From Theocolax elegans (Eukaryota > Arthropoda > Insecta > Hymenoptera > Cerocephalidae), in the NCBI GenBank assembly GCA_026168455.1, contig CM047428.1:83408594-83472593 (forward strand): a stretch of 64,000 bases of DNA, in the 5' to 3' direction. The notes beneath the pieces are model-generated. The model did no database searches. It was not told the origin of the DNA and saw nothing but the letters and a program-made list of their open reading frames with translations. How positions within the stretch are numbered: position 1 is the first letter of the stretch; each line of letters starts with the position of its first letter. Positions 12,701-23,543 of the stretch are shown here, one piece after another. The position numbers were made by a program, and so were the translations under genes.

Positions 12701-14552
12701 AAGAAAGAGGATCGCTATTACCGAGCAATAAATTTTAAAAATTCCCCGCCAAAGCCTGACGTAGATGCCGATTTTTCGATAACGTGTTCTGTGATCGCCC
12801 GAATGAACATAACTATCAAAAAAGCAAACAGTCCGGAGAAACCATTACTCTTAGGAGCCAACTGCACGAATTTAACGTACAAGCATCGGTTCAGCAAAGC
12901 TGATTATAATTTTGGCAACGAAGATAACAATACTCTTACAACATTTTATGTTTACGTTTATGACTTCCAGCCACCGCTCTGGATTCAAATCTCATTTTCC
13001 CAGTATTCTAAACTCAATTTGCAGCAATTTTTCATAACATTTTCTACGTGAGTATTAACCATCGCTCTCTTAATATTTAAGATGATGTCGAATCCTCACA
13101 TGAATTAATCATACTATATTTTTACATTTTGATTATATTTCGTCAGAGCTTCATATTTGATTTAAGTCTTACACTTAAAATTTTCTACAATTATAAATTA
13201 ATGATTTAAATATAATTTTTTAAATCTTGTTAACACTCAACTTTTAGCATTTTTTAAATCCTAACTAAAAAGTGAATTTTATTTTACTACTTTATAAATA
13301 CTTTAAACATTATTTTCTGCATTGAAAAAGATAGATATCTGTAATTAGGATTCGACATCTAAATACGTACAATTATAAAAAAATTTTGTTTTTCTCTTTT
13401 AAGAATTACAACAATAATCGGGTTAACGTTAATATTTTTAAATGCAACAAGAATTAACAGAGAAAAACATTATTAAAATATATTCTTTAATACTTCGCGA
13501 ATAAATAAATATGAGTTTTCTTATACTCCTAAACATATTGTTGTCTTAAAACTCAGGCAGTACTTACTTGTAAACTAGAGATTATATGCCCCCACATAGG
13601 TGCTTCCTTGCTTTGTTACTGGTCGCAGCAGTTCTCTGGAAAATTAAGCAGAAATACGATATGTATAGGAGAAGACAGCGTCTCTTTGTCGAAATGGAGC
13701 AAATGGCTAGTCGCGCCTTTAGTCAAGTTCTTGTTGAAATTGAGAGGCGCGAAGCAAGTGTTTCGGAAACGGATGGCAGTGATACGGAAATGAATAATTC
13801 ACGTAAGAAGAAAAAAAAGAAGGTAATATATTCACTACTTCTACCAATATTAACCATACAATTGTAATTATCTTACACTATTGTCTTTACAATCATCTTA
13901 TAAAATTGAAATAACTAAGAATCATTTATTACGTGTAATCTTTTATTTAATAATTTTGTCAAATATTTTTATAAATATAAATAATGTATTTGTAATATAT
14001 ATTTCATCGTTAAATACATGTTATAACAAGTAGTTTATTTCTTTCTAGAACGATAAAATATTCAAATTAATGCGCTTATGACGCATTTAACTGCGCAAGT
14101 TACGCGTTGTCATTTAAATTACAGAGTGAACCAACTTTCTTTAGGCCACAAATTTGTTTGAAACATCTAACGATTATCAAACTTAACGTTTTAAATTCGT
14201 CAATTCTCTCTCTGTATTTCATTAAATATTTATTTCTAAAATGGAGAATAGTTACATTTTTTATTAATGTACATCTTTGGAAGTAAATGAAAATTTTGAA
14301 TTTCAGGATGCTCCGAGTCCCATCGCTTTGGAGCCGTGTTGCGGCAACAGAGCAGCGGTTTTGTCGTTACTAGTCAGGTTGCCGACTGGAGGTGAGGCTT
14401 TCACGCCAGCAGGTCAAAGCGCGGGTCTCGCGGTAGCCTCGGCATTGGTGACTCTCGGCAGTCCGCGAAGACCATCTCAAGAGCTTACTATCAAGGAACC
14501 GAAAAAGTCGCGAAAATCAACCAGTCAGCATCCTGAATCGACTTGCATTTAA
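5262..14552 (+). CDS. dsd: Attractin/distracted orthologue, 3' portion (10 exons; 5' end outside window)
   Basis: Single-pass cell-surface multidomain protein of the attractin/ATRNL1/distracted family. Exons: 5262-5443, 7746-8140, 8565-9166, 10486-10969, 11414-11819, 12165-12308, 12407-12556, 12660-13047, 13600-13822, 14307-14552. All introns are GT-AG, phases match at every junction, and the join gives 1,072 codons plus stop. Domain order seen: EGF (CSGHGVC), six Kelch blades, PSI/cysteine-rich modules, two laminin-type EGFs, a membrane-proximal beta-rich region, a transmembrane helix (FLALLLVAAVLW), then a tail with PIALEPCCGNRAAVL, GQSAGLAVASAL and C-terminal TCI. The tail motifs are attractin hallmarks. 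Known: vertebrate attractin acts in agouti/melanocortin signalling and myelin maintenance; the fly gene is distracted. The signal peptide, CUB and first EGF must lie upstream of base 1 or in unrecognised small exons. No C-type lectin domain was found where vertebrates have one. Convergent with the zinc-finger gene at 18.5 kb. Confidence 0.95.
6717..6749. repeat. (TC)n microsatellite
   Basis: About 16 uninterrupted TC units in the dsd intron. Confidence 0.97.
6824..6872. repeat. Two adjacent AT-core palindromes
   Basis: GTGGG/CCCAC flanks a TA-rich core at 6824-6845. It is followed at once by a second palindrome running from GCTTATATATA to TATATATAAGC at 6846-6872. Both could extrude as hairpins or cruciforms. 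Confidence 0.8.
7746..8140 (+). CDS. dsd: dsd exon: Kelch blades 1-2
   Basis: Acceptor GACAG, donor AAG|GTTTAT. Reading GADCNQTSEQGYW, then Kelch signatures LYIVGGESF and FMYGGVIEN, each preceded by the usual H-containing strand (ASHCAIVW, GHSCVLFG). Ends in phase 0. Confidence 0.93.
8565..9166 (+). CDS. dsd: dsd exon: Kelch blades 3-6
   Basis: Acceptor AAACAG, donor TTAG|GTAACG. Carries MVVIFGHSPQYG, LIYVYGGYV, LMLVFGGNTHN and MYIYGGFDG, completing a six-blade propeller with the preceding exon. Ends in phase 2; the split codon AG|G restores Arg at the next exon. Confidence 0.95.
9167..10485 (+). other. dsd intron
   Basis: AT-rich, with no ORF or repeat that I can interpret. Confidence 0.85.
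10486..10969 (+). CDS. dsd: dsd exon: PSI-type cysteine-rich modules
   Basis: Acceptor ATTCCAG, donor ATT|GTAAGT. Reading YTPGSCEQLRNHSQC directly follows the Kelch propeller, as in attractins. Three cysteine clusters are visible: CEQ..CVWD..C, CKLLTDCVACVQ..CVWCG and CYQLHTCNACSS..CIW. They fit PSI (plexin-semaphorin-integrin) folds. Phase 0 at the 3' end. Confidence 0.93.
11414..11819 (+). CDS. dsd: dsd exon: further PSI modules
   Basis: Acceptor TTTAAG, donor CCAA|GTAAGT. Two more PSI modules: CVEYTSCRNC..CIWCQNEERCV and CSSHNSCASC..CGWCDDG. The stretch NAYPASFPYGQC is very close to the vertebrate attractin counterpart as I recall it. Starts in phase 0, ends in phase 1. Confidence 0.93.
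12165..12308 (+). CDS. dsd: dsd exon: laminin-type EGF 1
   Basis: Acceptor TTACAG, donor CAGC|GTAAGT. Reading ICQCNGHSTCYLN, then CGNLTQGTHCEKCRPGYYG: the eight-cysteine laminin EGF pattern. Short exon with matching phase 1 on both sides. Confidence 0.93.
12407..12556 (+). CDS. dsd: dsd exon: laminin-type EGF 2
   Basis: Acceptor TGTTTAG, donor TTTT|GTAAGT. Reading CSCNDQGTNCTSETGKC, then CFCTTKGIIGDHCERCD. It is a phase-1 module like the preceding exon, so either could be skipped without a frameshift. Confidence 0.93.
12660..13047 (+). CDS. dsd: dsd exon: membrane-proximal extracellular domain
   Basis: Acceptor GTTTCAG, donor TAC|GTGAGT. Reading YDLAIDYQFTFNLSKKEDR, then several N-glycosylation sequons (NIT, NCT, NLT, NNT) and ISFSQYSKLNLQQFFITFST leading into the membrane. 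Corresponds to the domain before the transmembrane helix in attractins. Ends in phase 2. Confidence 0.93.
13600..13822 (+). CDS. dsd: dsd exon: transmembrane helix and juxtamembrane tail
   Basis: Acceptor CACATAG, donor AAG|GTAATA. Carries CFLALLLVAAVLWKIKQ (transmembrane helix and stop-transfer), then MYRRRQRLF and MEQMASRAF, both characteristic of attractins. Ends in a Lys-rich run (SRKKKKKK). A second, better-consensus donor (CAC|GTAAGA) lies at 13803 but would shift frame into the last exon. Confidence 0.92.
14307..14552 (+). CDS. dsd: dsd terminal coding exon: conserved cytoplasmic tail
   Basis: Acceptor ATTTCAG. Reading DAPSPIALEPCCGNRAAVL, a proline/glycine stretch, GQSAGLAVASAL, then the terminal TCI and TAA. 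These blocks are the most conserved intracellular parts of attractins and fix both frame and stop. Confidence 0.95.
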   Translation, partial: DAPSPIALEPCCGNRAAVLSLLVRLPTGGEAFTPAGQSAGLAVASALVTLGSPRRPSQELTIKEPKKSRKSTSQHPESTCI

Positions 14553-15033
14553 CGCTAAAGAAATAATACAAGAGTGCAAATAATAAGCGAGTCTCAATAC
14601 TTTCATCCGCGGAGAAAGAAAAATATTTCACCGGTATAAGAGAGATCGTAGGCCTTTGAACTTTGCCAAGTTCACATACTCATCGAAGATAATCATACGC
14701 GCCGTCGAGTGACACACTCTTCCGTCATCTCTTATCAGTGACGACTCGATTAACTCCCGAATTCTCCTTCGCACATACATACACACACACATTCAAACAC
14801 ACATTACTTTTTGCTAATTACTTTTCTGTCTCGTGTTTAATCATTCCTGGTACTTAGTTCGTTTATCTCGTGGTATAAAGACTGAGTAGCGTTAGACTTT
14901 CTCCCAAATCCATTCGAGTATATATAAATATAAATATAAATATGTACGTAAGCAGTAGAGTACGTAACGCATTGATTAAGAGGATTGGTTTTGGATTGCG
15001 TCTTCAAGAATCTCCGTTTGATACGAGGAAACT

Positions 15034-15054
15034 TCTCTCTCTCTCTCTCTCTCT
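15034..15054. repeat. (CT)n microsatellite
   Basis: About 10 CT units in the probable dsd 3' UTR. Confidence 0.95.
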
Positions 15055-15294
15055 TTTTCTTTTTTTAATTAAAAACCAATTATTATTTACGTTAGCCGAT
15101 CGTTGCGGAGGAGAAAAGCCAAAAGAGATTCGTACAAAGAATGAGAGACGTGGAGCTCGCATCACGGCAAGAGAGATTGTACAGTTTTGTATATATACAT
15201 AGTTATAACAAAGGATATCGCAACTTTTTTTATTAGACGACGAAAGCAAAAATTTTTTTTTACCACTTATATACAAACTGATGCGAAAAAAGGA

Positions 15295-15300
15295 AATAAA
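15295..15300 (+). terminator. Candidate poly(A) signal AATAAA for dsd
   Basis: Canonical hexamer about 740 nt after the dsd stop. A second AATAAA at 15466 is an alternative. In AT-rich DNA the hexamer is common by chance. Confidence 0.35.
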
Positions 15301-17865
15301 CTAGCGAGTCTTCTTAACGACTATACGAGGTGCTGAAATAATAAGTAATCGTAACTTGTTGCCTATGGTGAGATAAGATAAATATGCATCGTTTAGTCGT
15401 TCATCAATTATATACATGGTGAGGTGGATCGCTCACTTTTATCATATAATATAAACAAAAATTTAAATAAAAAAATAATAATTTTGTCGATACTTGTGCT
15501 TCGTCGATTTTGTATATATATAATTATATGCCAACTTAGAGTCGACGTCGACTATAATAATGATAATAATATAAAATAAAAATAAAAAAGAAATGGTTAA
15601 AAGTGGTGAAAGCTAATAGTTGTACAAACAAAAAAAGTACGTGTAAATCGATCGAAAGAGTATACAATTGAATGCATGATTCCTGTTTTTAAATCTGCAA
15701 ATTGTTGATGACAATTTATTAACAAGATTGGACGATTGTAAACAACCTTTTTCAGAGTATATTGCAATAACGATTACAGTGCACTCGTCTTTACATCTTA
15801 TTCTAATTCTAATATATTATGCATTCAAATTTTTCTTAATTTAAGTAAATAAAATATGTATCTATAAATACAGTGCTGAAAATTATCTTTTTTTTTATTT
15901 AGATATAATAGGTAACAATGGTATAGGAAATAATTTTGTTATTGTTTACAAAAGTGTTTAAGGGCTTTAATATAAAGTATTTCATATTTCATATTTGATA
16001 TTAATCCTATTACGATGTTTAATAAAATAATAAAAAAAAAGAAAATTAATAATAGACTAAAATAAATAATATTAAATTATTCGTAATAATTTATATTTAT
16101 CTGTTTTATATATAAATAAGAGTATGATATTTTCTTTAGATAGAGATAATTTTCAGCACTCTTGATCGCTTTATAGATATGTAATGTGATTGGAAATAAA
16201 ATATCGTAGGCAGATGTTATGTCTACTTAAATAATATAATATTATTATTTCGTATAAGTGAATCTATTAAATTTTATCCGAATTGAGTTATGTGTTGCCT
16301 ATTAAAAGAAAAAGTACATAAAATTATATAGTCACGAACAAGAAACGATAGCGTTGAGTTCGAACATTAATTTTAATTGTTAATTCAAGTCCGTAATCGA
16401 TTTAAAAAATATGAGAAATGAAAAATGTTTGCACGTTTAATAATCATTCCAGAATTAATTGAGCGTGAAAAAATTTTCAAGAAGCTTGAAAACTCCAAGA
16501 TTTTTATAGGTATATATGTATGTATATCGAACTCCACGCGATCTTTATAAAATCTAAGCACATTATTTTTCATTAAAGTGTATTCAGCTTTATCTAGTCT
16601 ATAATGAAAAAAAGAAAAAATCCGGGTAGTGGATGTGGTATTATTACAGGAAAGTACGTGTCAGAATTTTATATTAATATGCAATTTGCCGTGTAAAGCA
16701 TACATTTACAAGCCGCAGTATTTTTTTCTTTGGTTATTAAACTGATACTCTTATACAAATTTTCGAACAAACATATATTGTTGTTTTTTACTGCTTAATT
16801 TAGTTATTAATGTCATACAGATCTGCGTTTTTTGTTTTAATAAACGTTTAATGAGACATCAATTGCCATTGTATAATCCATGTGTTTCCAGAGCAGGATC
16901 AAATAGAGATTTTCATATAGGTATATAACTTCCAGAAAAAAAGGTTACATATTTTGTGATATTTTAATTATTTGAGTTGCCTAAGTGTTCATTACGATGT
17001 TGTACGAAAAAATTTCTAATTGATATTCATTATTGTTTAAGTCGATATGATTAATTTCAATAGCGAAACGAAGCTTTGTTATTATCAATACGTAATATTA
17101 AATTGAAAAATTAGAGTAACTATTTAAATAATGTAACGTGCAATGTTTCCCTTTATTTATTTACAAAAAAAGAGATCAATCTCGAATATTCCAAGACTGG
17201 CAAATGGCATTTTGATTGAAAGAAAAAGAATAATCGCGCGAGAAAGAGAACAAATAATAGTAATGTTTTGCGAATGCAAGCGCTAAGAATGCATGAGAGA
17301 AAAAAATAAAACAAGACTCGGCTGTATTTTTATGCTAGTATCGTAAGTAGGACTACATGCGCTGTATGAATGTATCGGTTGAAAATAAAAATGAGAGTTG
17401 CATAAACATTAATAAAAAAACAAACAAAACATATTGTATTATAAAATAAAAACAAATATTGTTTAAATAAAATTGATATATATGTATATAAAAATTATTT
17501 TATTTTCATGTTATGACTAATGGGATTATGGATGGGATTAGTATTTTTCTTCTCTGTATATAATTTTTTTTAAATATACCAGATATGTAATAATAATAAC
17601 TCTTTCTACTTTTCAAGTTTAATTCAAAATGAATTGCAGACTATTTTTTATTGGATGTAGTTACAAATGTAATTTAAGTGCAAATTTAACTACAAAAGAC
17701 ATTTTCCTTTTTTCGGGCAAACATTTTTGCCAATTATTACAGGAGTGCACATTACAGAAAAAAGCAGTTTTCTTGTTAATTGTTATTCACTTTCCAATCA
17801 TCCGTTGAAAAAAAAATATATAATTAAGAAAAACAAATTTTATACATTATTATATATACACATTT

Positions 17866-17881
17866 ATATGTATATATATAC

Positions 17882-17903
<22 letters not shown>
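17866..17903. repeat. TA-rich microsatellite
   Basis: Imperfect (TA)n run with interspersed ACA/TGT, in the dsd-zinc-finger intergenic space. Confidence 0.9.
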
Positions 17904-17916
<13 letters not shown>

Positions 17917-18293
17917 AATTTATATATAATATAGTACGAACAATTTTATCAAGTTCCGTGAACTTGTGTATCAAATATTTACATTTGCCTCGATTATATA
18001 CTTTTGAGTACATTTTCCTTTCATGTACTTAATTCTCTTTAACCAGTACCGTATTTTTTAAATTTCATTTATACTACACGTGCAAATATTGTTCGATCAC
18101 TTTATAATAATAAAACAGAAAAAAGTACATTTTAGATTATCCCTTTGAGGAATCCAATTATATTTTTCTAATTGCTATACCCTTTTTTTCTTGTATAACT
18201 TACTTTTCAACCATTTTTTTATATAAACATATGTAGGAACTTGCGCGCTTTAAAAACGCTCTGTACACGCTTTTACAACGCTTATCATTGACG

Positions 18294-18299
18294 TTTATT
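18294..18299 (-). terminator. Candidate poly(A) signal for the zinc-finger gene
   Basis: AATAAA on the minus strand about 180 nt past the stop codon, which is a normal 3' UTR length. Confidence 0.4.
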
Positions 18300-18480
18300 T
18301 TTTTTCAAAAGCTCTTATTCTCACAGTCTTAAAAATGCACATGTCCCATTATTGCAGTTAGATTCGTGTAGCAAAGAATAGACTTGCTTCTTCGCTTTGG
18401 TTCAGCTGCATAAATGTGTAACAAATCATAAAATGAAAGAAAAAAAATGATAACTAACATTTCAACGAAATAGTTAAACT

Positions 18481-20163
18481 CTAAGTAGCTTTTCTAACGG
18501 TAGATTGATCAAGTGAATATCTATTCCAACACAATGCGACTGGTTCACACTGTTCATCACCTTCATTATTTTCTGTATTGTTAGTTTTGTCAGCTGTCCT
18601 ATTGGTTTGAGCTTCTAAAGCTTCTTCGCAAGCTCGTTCAAAATCTACTTCACATTTCAATTCACCTTTTAATGGATCAATTATTTCATAAGAAGTAGTT
18701 CCATCCTTGAATTCAGGTAAACTAATTCTTGCTAATTCATCATCTACGATTGCTCTACTTGCTTCTGGTATTTTATGGTCATCATGAATATGAAGTACAA
18801 GACAAGACATTGTATGATAAATCTTTCCACATATTTCACATTGAAATGATGTTCCATCTTCTGATTCTAAACAGTGAGCATAATCTTTGTGAGAATGGTA
18901 TATCTTTTTGTGCAACGCCATATGCTTTTCATGGTCCACTGCTAATATAAACTCGTAAGAACATATTTGACAATACAAATAATGCTTTTCGTACCTCGTA
19001 TGCGACCTTAATCTGTGTACACTGTCACAAATTTTACCACAAACTGGACACTTTAAGCAAACATGATTTTGGAGTGCTTCATCCGTATCAAAAAGACCCG
19101 AACAGTTATTACATTGAGAAGTTTTGCGAGAGTTACAGGAATGTTTGAACCAATGTTTTTGAAGCTGATGAGACAGATCAAAACCAAGTTTACAGTAAAT
19201 ACAAACAAATCTACCCCATCGATCTCGTTTTATAGTAAAGGTCATTGACATCTCTGAAAACTCCCAATGTTTTTTAAAGCTATTCTTTCGTGTTAAATTC
19301 ATATTGCAAACTTCGCATTGGTCTTGATGCATGAACAGATGAGTGAATATTGTACTGGGATCCTCATTGCCATATTTACAAAACATGCAAACATATCTAT
19401 CATCCTGTTTTCTTAAGTGACAAGATATGTGTTTCTCGAACGAAGAGGCCTTAAAGAACATTGCAGTGCAAGCAGGACACTTGACATATGGTTTACCAGA
19501 CTCAGTGTAGAGCAAAGACAAAGAATGAAACTTTTTTATCCAACTACCTATGTCTCTTTGCTCTTTATTATCCGATGTAGAAGAAGCAAAGTCACCAAAA
19601 TTTATAGTCATCAATGGATTCTCGTACTCGTTCTTTTCATCCTTAACCAACCTAGCCGCTGCCTCTGAATTAGTTTCGATGGTTGTGGTTCCCTGTGGGT
19701 CGATCTTGTGCAACAAAATAACTTTCTTCTGTAACTTTGTACATTTGGACTTGTCATCTTCCTTTGTGGTGATTCCTTCAGCGGTTAAAAGCTCTTCTCC
19801 AGGGATCCCTTGTGCCTCTGGCTCGAGTAAAGTGATTATAACAAATTTGTTACTGTTGGGAACGGAGTCCATGCAAGAGATAGAGGTAACAGGCTGACAG
19901 TGTTGATCGGCAACACCAGCTGATTCAAAGGTGACCTCGTTGGGGTTTAGCTGGTCATGGTCCTCGGGTTTGTAAGGTACAGGCATCAACTCGTGGATCT
20001 GCAGCTCTTCTTCCTTGACGGAGGCATCCTTGTCCTCTAAATCTTTGTCAATAGTCATCAAACTTCTTTTTTGCGTCTTGTCATATTTAGTTCGCTTCTT
20101 GCCTTTCTGACGTTTACGGTCACCAGCGTGTCGTCGACTCTCGGACTCGGTCAGGGCTAACAT
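18481..20163 (-). CDS. C2H2 zinc-finger protein, complete, 560 aa, unrecognised
   Basis: Single open coding exon. The start is the ATG at 20163: an in-frame TAG lies 36 nt upstream at 20197-20199, and the only other in-frame start-like codon between them is TTG. Residues 1-40 are Arg/Lys-rich (RKRQKGKKR, a likely nuclear localisation signal). Residues 40-220 are acidic, low-complexity and without fingers. About eight C2H2-type fingers span residues 229-463 (first Cys near 229, 259, 283, 321, 351, 372, 398, 441). Fingers 3 and 5 look degenerate, lacking a normal His pair, and linkers are mostly not the TGEKP type, so it is not a KRAB-like tandem array. The C-terminal 95 residues are acidic and fingerless. 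No N-terminal ZAD cysteine motif is seen. It probably binds nucleic acid in the nucleus; specific function unknown. Tail-to-tail with dsd and head-to-head, about 11 kb apart, with the transporter. Confidence 0.9.
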   Translation of the reverse strand: MLALTESESRRHAGDRKRQKGKKRTKYDKTQKRSLMTIDKDLEDKDASVKEEELQIHELMPVPYKPEDHDQLNPNEVTFESAGVADQHCQPVTSISCMDSVPNSNKFVIITLLEPEAQGIPGEELLTAEGITTKEDDKSKCTKLQKKVILLHKIDPQGTTTIETNSEAAARLVKDEKNEYENPLMTINFGDFASSTSDNKEQRDIGSWIKKFHSLSLLYTESGKPYVKCPACTAMFFKASSFEKHISCHLRKQDDRYVCMFCKYGNEDPSTIFTHLFMHQDQCEVCNMNLTRKNSFKKHWEFSEMSMTFTIKRDRWGRFVCIYCKLGFDLSHQLQKHWFKHSCNSRKTSQCNNCSGLFDTDEALQNHVCLKCPVCGKICDSVHRLRSHTRYEKHYLYCQICSYEFILAVDHEKHMALHKKIYHSHKDYAHCLESEDGTSFQCEICGKIYHTMSCLVLHIHDDHKIPEASRAIVDDELARISLPEFKDGTTSYEIIDPLKGELKCEVDFERACEEALEAQTNRTADKTNNTENNEGDEQCEPVALCWNRYSLDQSTVRKAT

Positions 20164-21200
20164 CGCCGCCAACCTCTCGAATACGACGGTTTCTCTCTAC
20201 GACGGCGCTAATGGCGCGCGTGGACAGACAGCGGAACAGCCGCCTATACTCGAACGGAAAGCAAGTGTTGACAAACACGACCTGCATAAACAAAAACGTA
20301 GTTAAGTAGCTCTAGAGAGAAGCGAAAAAGAAGAAGAGCGGGAGGAAAAGAGAAGAAAAGAAAAGCGATCGAGGGGACGTACCCTTGGTTTAGCAATCGA
20401 CGACCCTCGGTCCTCGAGGACTGCGGAAGCTGGTCGACCTCGACCTACCGTTTAACATCTGCTCGGTCATTTCGGGATCTATTCTCACTTCTCAGGCGCG
20501 TACGTGCTGACTGACTGGTGTTGAGGCTTCTGACCTTTGTCGTCGTGAGCCCGTATAGCATAACACACCGAGTGGCAAGTTGGCGAGTACCAAGTATGGT
20601 CACCGAGTTGTCGGTCTTGTCGATTATGGATCCGGCTGTACAAAATAAAAGAATTTAGCGAGTTTCCGATTGTACGCAACGACATACGGTCTCGCGCTCA
20701 CTGATTGATGCGACTAAACGAAGACGGACGGCGCCCGACGACGCCGCAAGCCACAATAACAAACTCTCGAGTTCCGAGTCCCGACTCCCGTCAGGTCGTC
20801 TCCCAGTCCCGTGTCGTTCGTCGCTTGTCGCTCGTTCGCTTTTCCTTCCTTCTTTTTCGTGTTGTACAGTGTACACGCCTGTTTGTCTCTCTGCGCGTGT
20901 TTGTGTATCGGTTGCTTGCCGAATGCTTAATAGAGGAGGCATATATAGGTATATGTATATATATGCGTCGAGACCGTCGAGACCCGAGAGAGACTACGTA
21001 CGTTTATTTGGGTGGAGGAGGTCTCTGCCTTGCCGACCGCGCGGGCCGCACAGCCGGTTGACATGGATTTTACAACGCGCAGTCACACACACACATACTG
21101 CTGAAAGCGCGGAGTACTGGACACTGGTGGCTGGCGGCTGGTGCACTGCACGCAATAACCCACACTCACACAGTCGCGCTCACAGCTACCGCTCAATTAA
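20164..21200. promoter_or_regulatory. GC-rich promoter region of the zinc-finger gene, possibly bidirectional
   Basis: CpG-containing, clearly less AT-rich than its surroundings, and immediately upstream of the zinc-finger start. The plus-strand half (20.7-21.2 kb) could equally hold a distant 5' UTR exon of the transporter, which lies downstream in the opposite orientation. No clear TATA box was assigned. Confidence 0.4.
20282..20382 (-). other. Probable 5' UTR intron of the zinc-finger gene
   Basis: On the minus strand a donor AAGG|GTACGT and an acceptor GTTTATGCAG|G bound 101 nt that are very pyrimidine-rich in the middle (runs of CTTTTC and CTTCTT). It sits about 120 nt upstream of the ATG. 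Typical of a short insect intron, but transcript data are needed. Confidence 0.5.
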
Positions 21201-23516
21201 ACTAGTCTGTTGATTAAACACGAACGGTTAACGTTTCCATCGATTCCCGTCTACGGAAATGCTTCTTCTTTTTTTTTAACGAACTAATTGTATTCGGTGC
21301 GCGTGTACTTCCTATATTACGAGCAAACGGTTAGATTCTTATTACCAAAAGTGTCGTCTGCTATTTTTGACGTGCGGTTGGGTAGTTTTTGATCCTACAC
21401 GAATTGCACCATACTCGAGAATCGAGAGTCGAGAGCGCAAACTTTTCATCTAATTCTTTCCGCATGGATAATACAAAAATACAATTTTACTTTTTTTTCA
21501 ATAGATTAAGTATACGGAAATAAATATGTTGCATCGCATTTATTATTTATTTATAAAAAAAAAACAAAATGACAAAGAGAGTAAGAGATAAAACGACGAA
21601 TTGACGAAGAAAAGAATAATTAAATCGATAACGATGATTCGAGTAGTTGGTTATGCTCGCAACTACGTTGGAATTTGTGCATCGCGTGCGGGTTCACGTT
21701 TGGGTGCACCAAGTCTAGTATCTCCGTATGTACCGACGTACGACAGGTGTATCATTGTAATGGGGGCACTTTTTCTACCCGTCGATGACGAGACGACATA
21801 TCGATGGGTATAGATACATCGCGTTTTCATCTACCTATATCGCTTTTCCCCCCTATACCCTATGCAGCCTATACTATAACGAGACGAAACAAACCTGTCG
21901 ACGTTTTAACGCAACTATATATCTCTTCCTTGGCTACAATGAATCGCAAAATGTACACCAATTTTACATTCCGTTGTAGTCCGCGTCAGCGCATATACGA
22001 AAGGAATATTATTCCAATAACAATTTTTTTGACGGAATGTATAAAAAATAATTTACAATGACGTATTTAAATAAATTTTTTATCGCTGCGTATAAATTAC
22101 ACATAATAACTTGTTTGAGCTTTTAAACGTTTACAATTCACATTTATTTTTATGTATATAAATATATGTACATATGTACAAGTATATGCGTGTATTTCTT
22201 GTTTTCTTTGTGCACATTTCGAAAATATCTACATAATTATCAGTTTTTAATAAAACGGACGCATAAGTATGGTTTCATTTTCGAAAATAAATGATAAATA
22301 AATATACTTAATAATGAAAATAACGATTCTGGTTTCGACTTGACACAAATTTATTTATCGCAATATTCAATCTCTCATAAATATCATAGCATATTATATA
22401 AAACTATAATTATTTACAATATACATAATTGTACTGCTATTACAACCGAAGAAAGAAGAAAATATGATTTTATTATAAAAAAAATCCATCGGAACGAATA
22501 CTGTGTGATGAATTTTTCGCATAATCAACCGAGAAATTAATAGTTTTCCTTCGCAATGAGATTTTCAATGTTCTGTATAGAATATTCATAATCGATCTAT
22601 AAGGTGTAATTTAACCACAAACATCCAAACGATTATCTGTGCTGTAAAAATTGATAATAAGCTTTCGTACTTTTCGTTTGAAGGGACAATGCCTAGACAC
22701 ATCTCGATAGAGATACATGGCCCATAAACAATTGAAGATTAAAAAAGTCGTTTTATACATTCATTGAAATAACCAAGTACGTTCACCCTATATTTGCAAT
22801 GTATCCTATTTAAGAGATCGAGACTGACATCGGCGGCGTTTCTGTCCGAATAAACAAATATTTATATTTATATATATATATTGGTATACGTGTATCGCGA
22901 AGAAAAATCCAAGATCGAGACACACCTCTCTCCGATTCGCTAAGGAGGATGTTGCGGTCCAAGGACAAACTCGAAGGGGAGGGATGGAAGGAAGGATATC
23001 ACGAGGATGACGTTGAGTTTCGCAACTGGTATTGATCTCCGTGACGTCACTTACACGTGCGTTATCTCCTCTGTATATATATATACAGATATAGAGGAAG
23101 TGTACGCGGCAACCCTTGATAATCCTCTCGATTACGCGACTTTTACTTTCGTTCGATCTTGCTCATTTTCGTGCTTTACCATTTTTTATGTAACGCACTC
23201 GCGTTAATTGAACGGACTCCTCATCGATCGAAGGATACTCACACATCGAGATTGTCGATTCCGCAATTGCGTCGTTCTACAAGACTTAATGGCTAATTAT
23301 TTATTTTTCCTTTAAATTAATAACCTGTTAAAAATCTTTTCAATCTACACGTGATTCTCGTCAAGTAAATATTTATTTTCTCCAGATAGCACAGCATTTT
23401 AATAATCCCAAAGTCGCATTAATTCTAACGCGCAATACAATTTCTTTTCCACGTACGCGAATTGATAATAACTTGTCACTCGAGAAAATAATACACTTGG
23501 TAGGTGTCAAAAAAAT

Positions 23517-23543
23517 ACACACGCACACACACACGCACACACT
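23517..23543. repeat. (CA)n microsatellite
   Basis: CA units with two G interruptions. Confidence 0.9.

Larger units (their letters stand above)
14553..18480. other. 3' UTR of dsd and convergent intergenic space
   Basis: The segment just after the stop (14.55-15.3 kb) is less AT-rich and is probably dsd 3' UTR. It carries (CT)n at 15034-15054 and a 14-bp perfect palindrome, AGTCGACGTCGACT, at 15540-15553. From about 15.4 to 18.3 kb it is AT-rich, with no coding signal. Confidence 0.6.

Noticed and set aside
20705..21213. Overlapping plus-strand ORFs upstream of the zinc-finger gene
   Set aside because: Arg/Ser/His-rich frames from GC-rich promoter DNA, open on both strands, no family resemblance.
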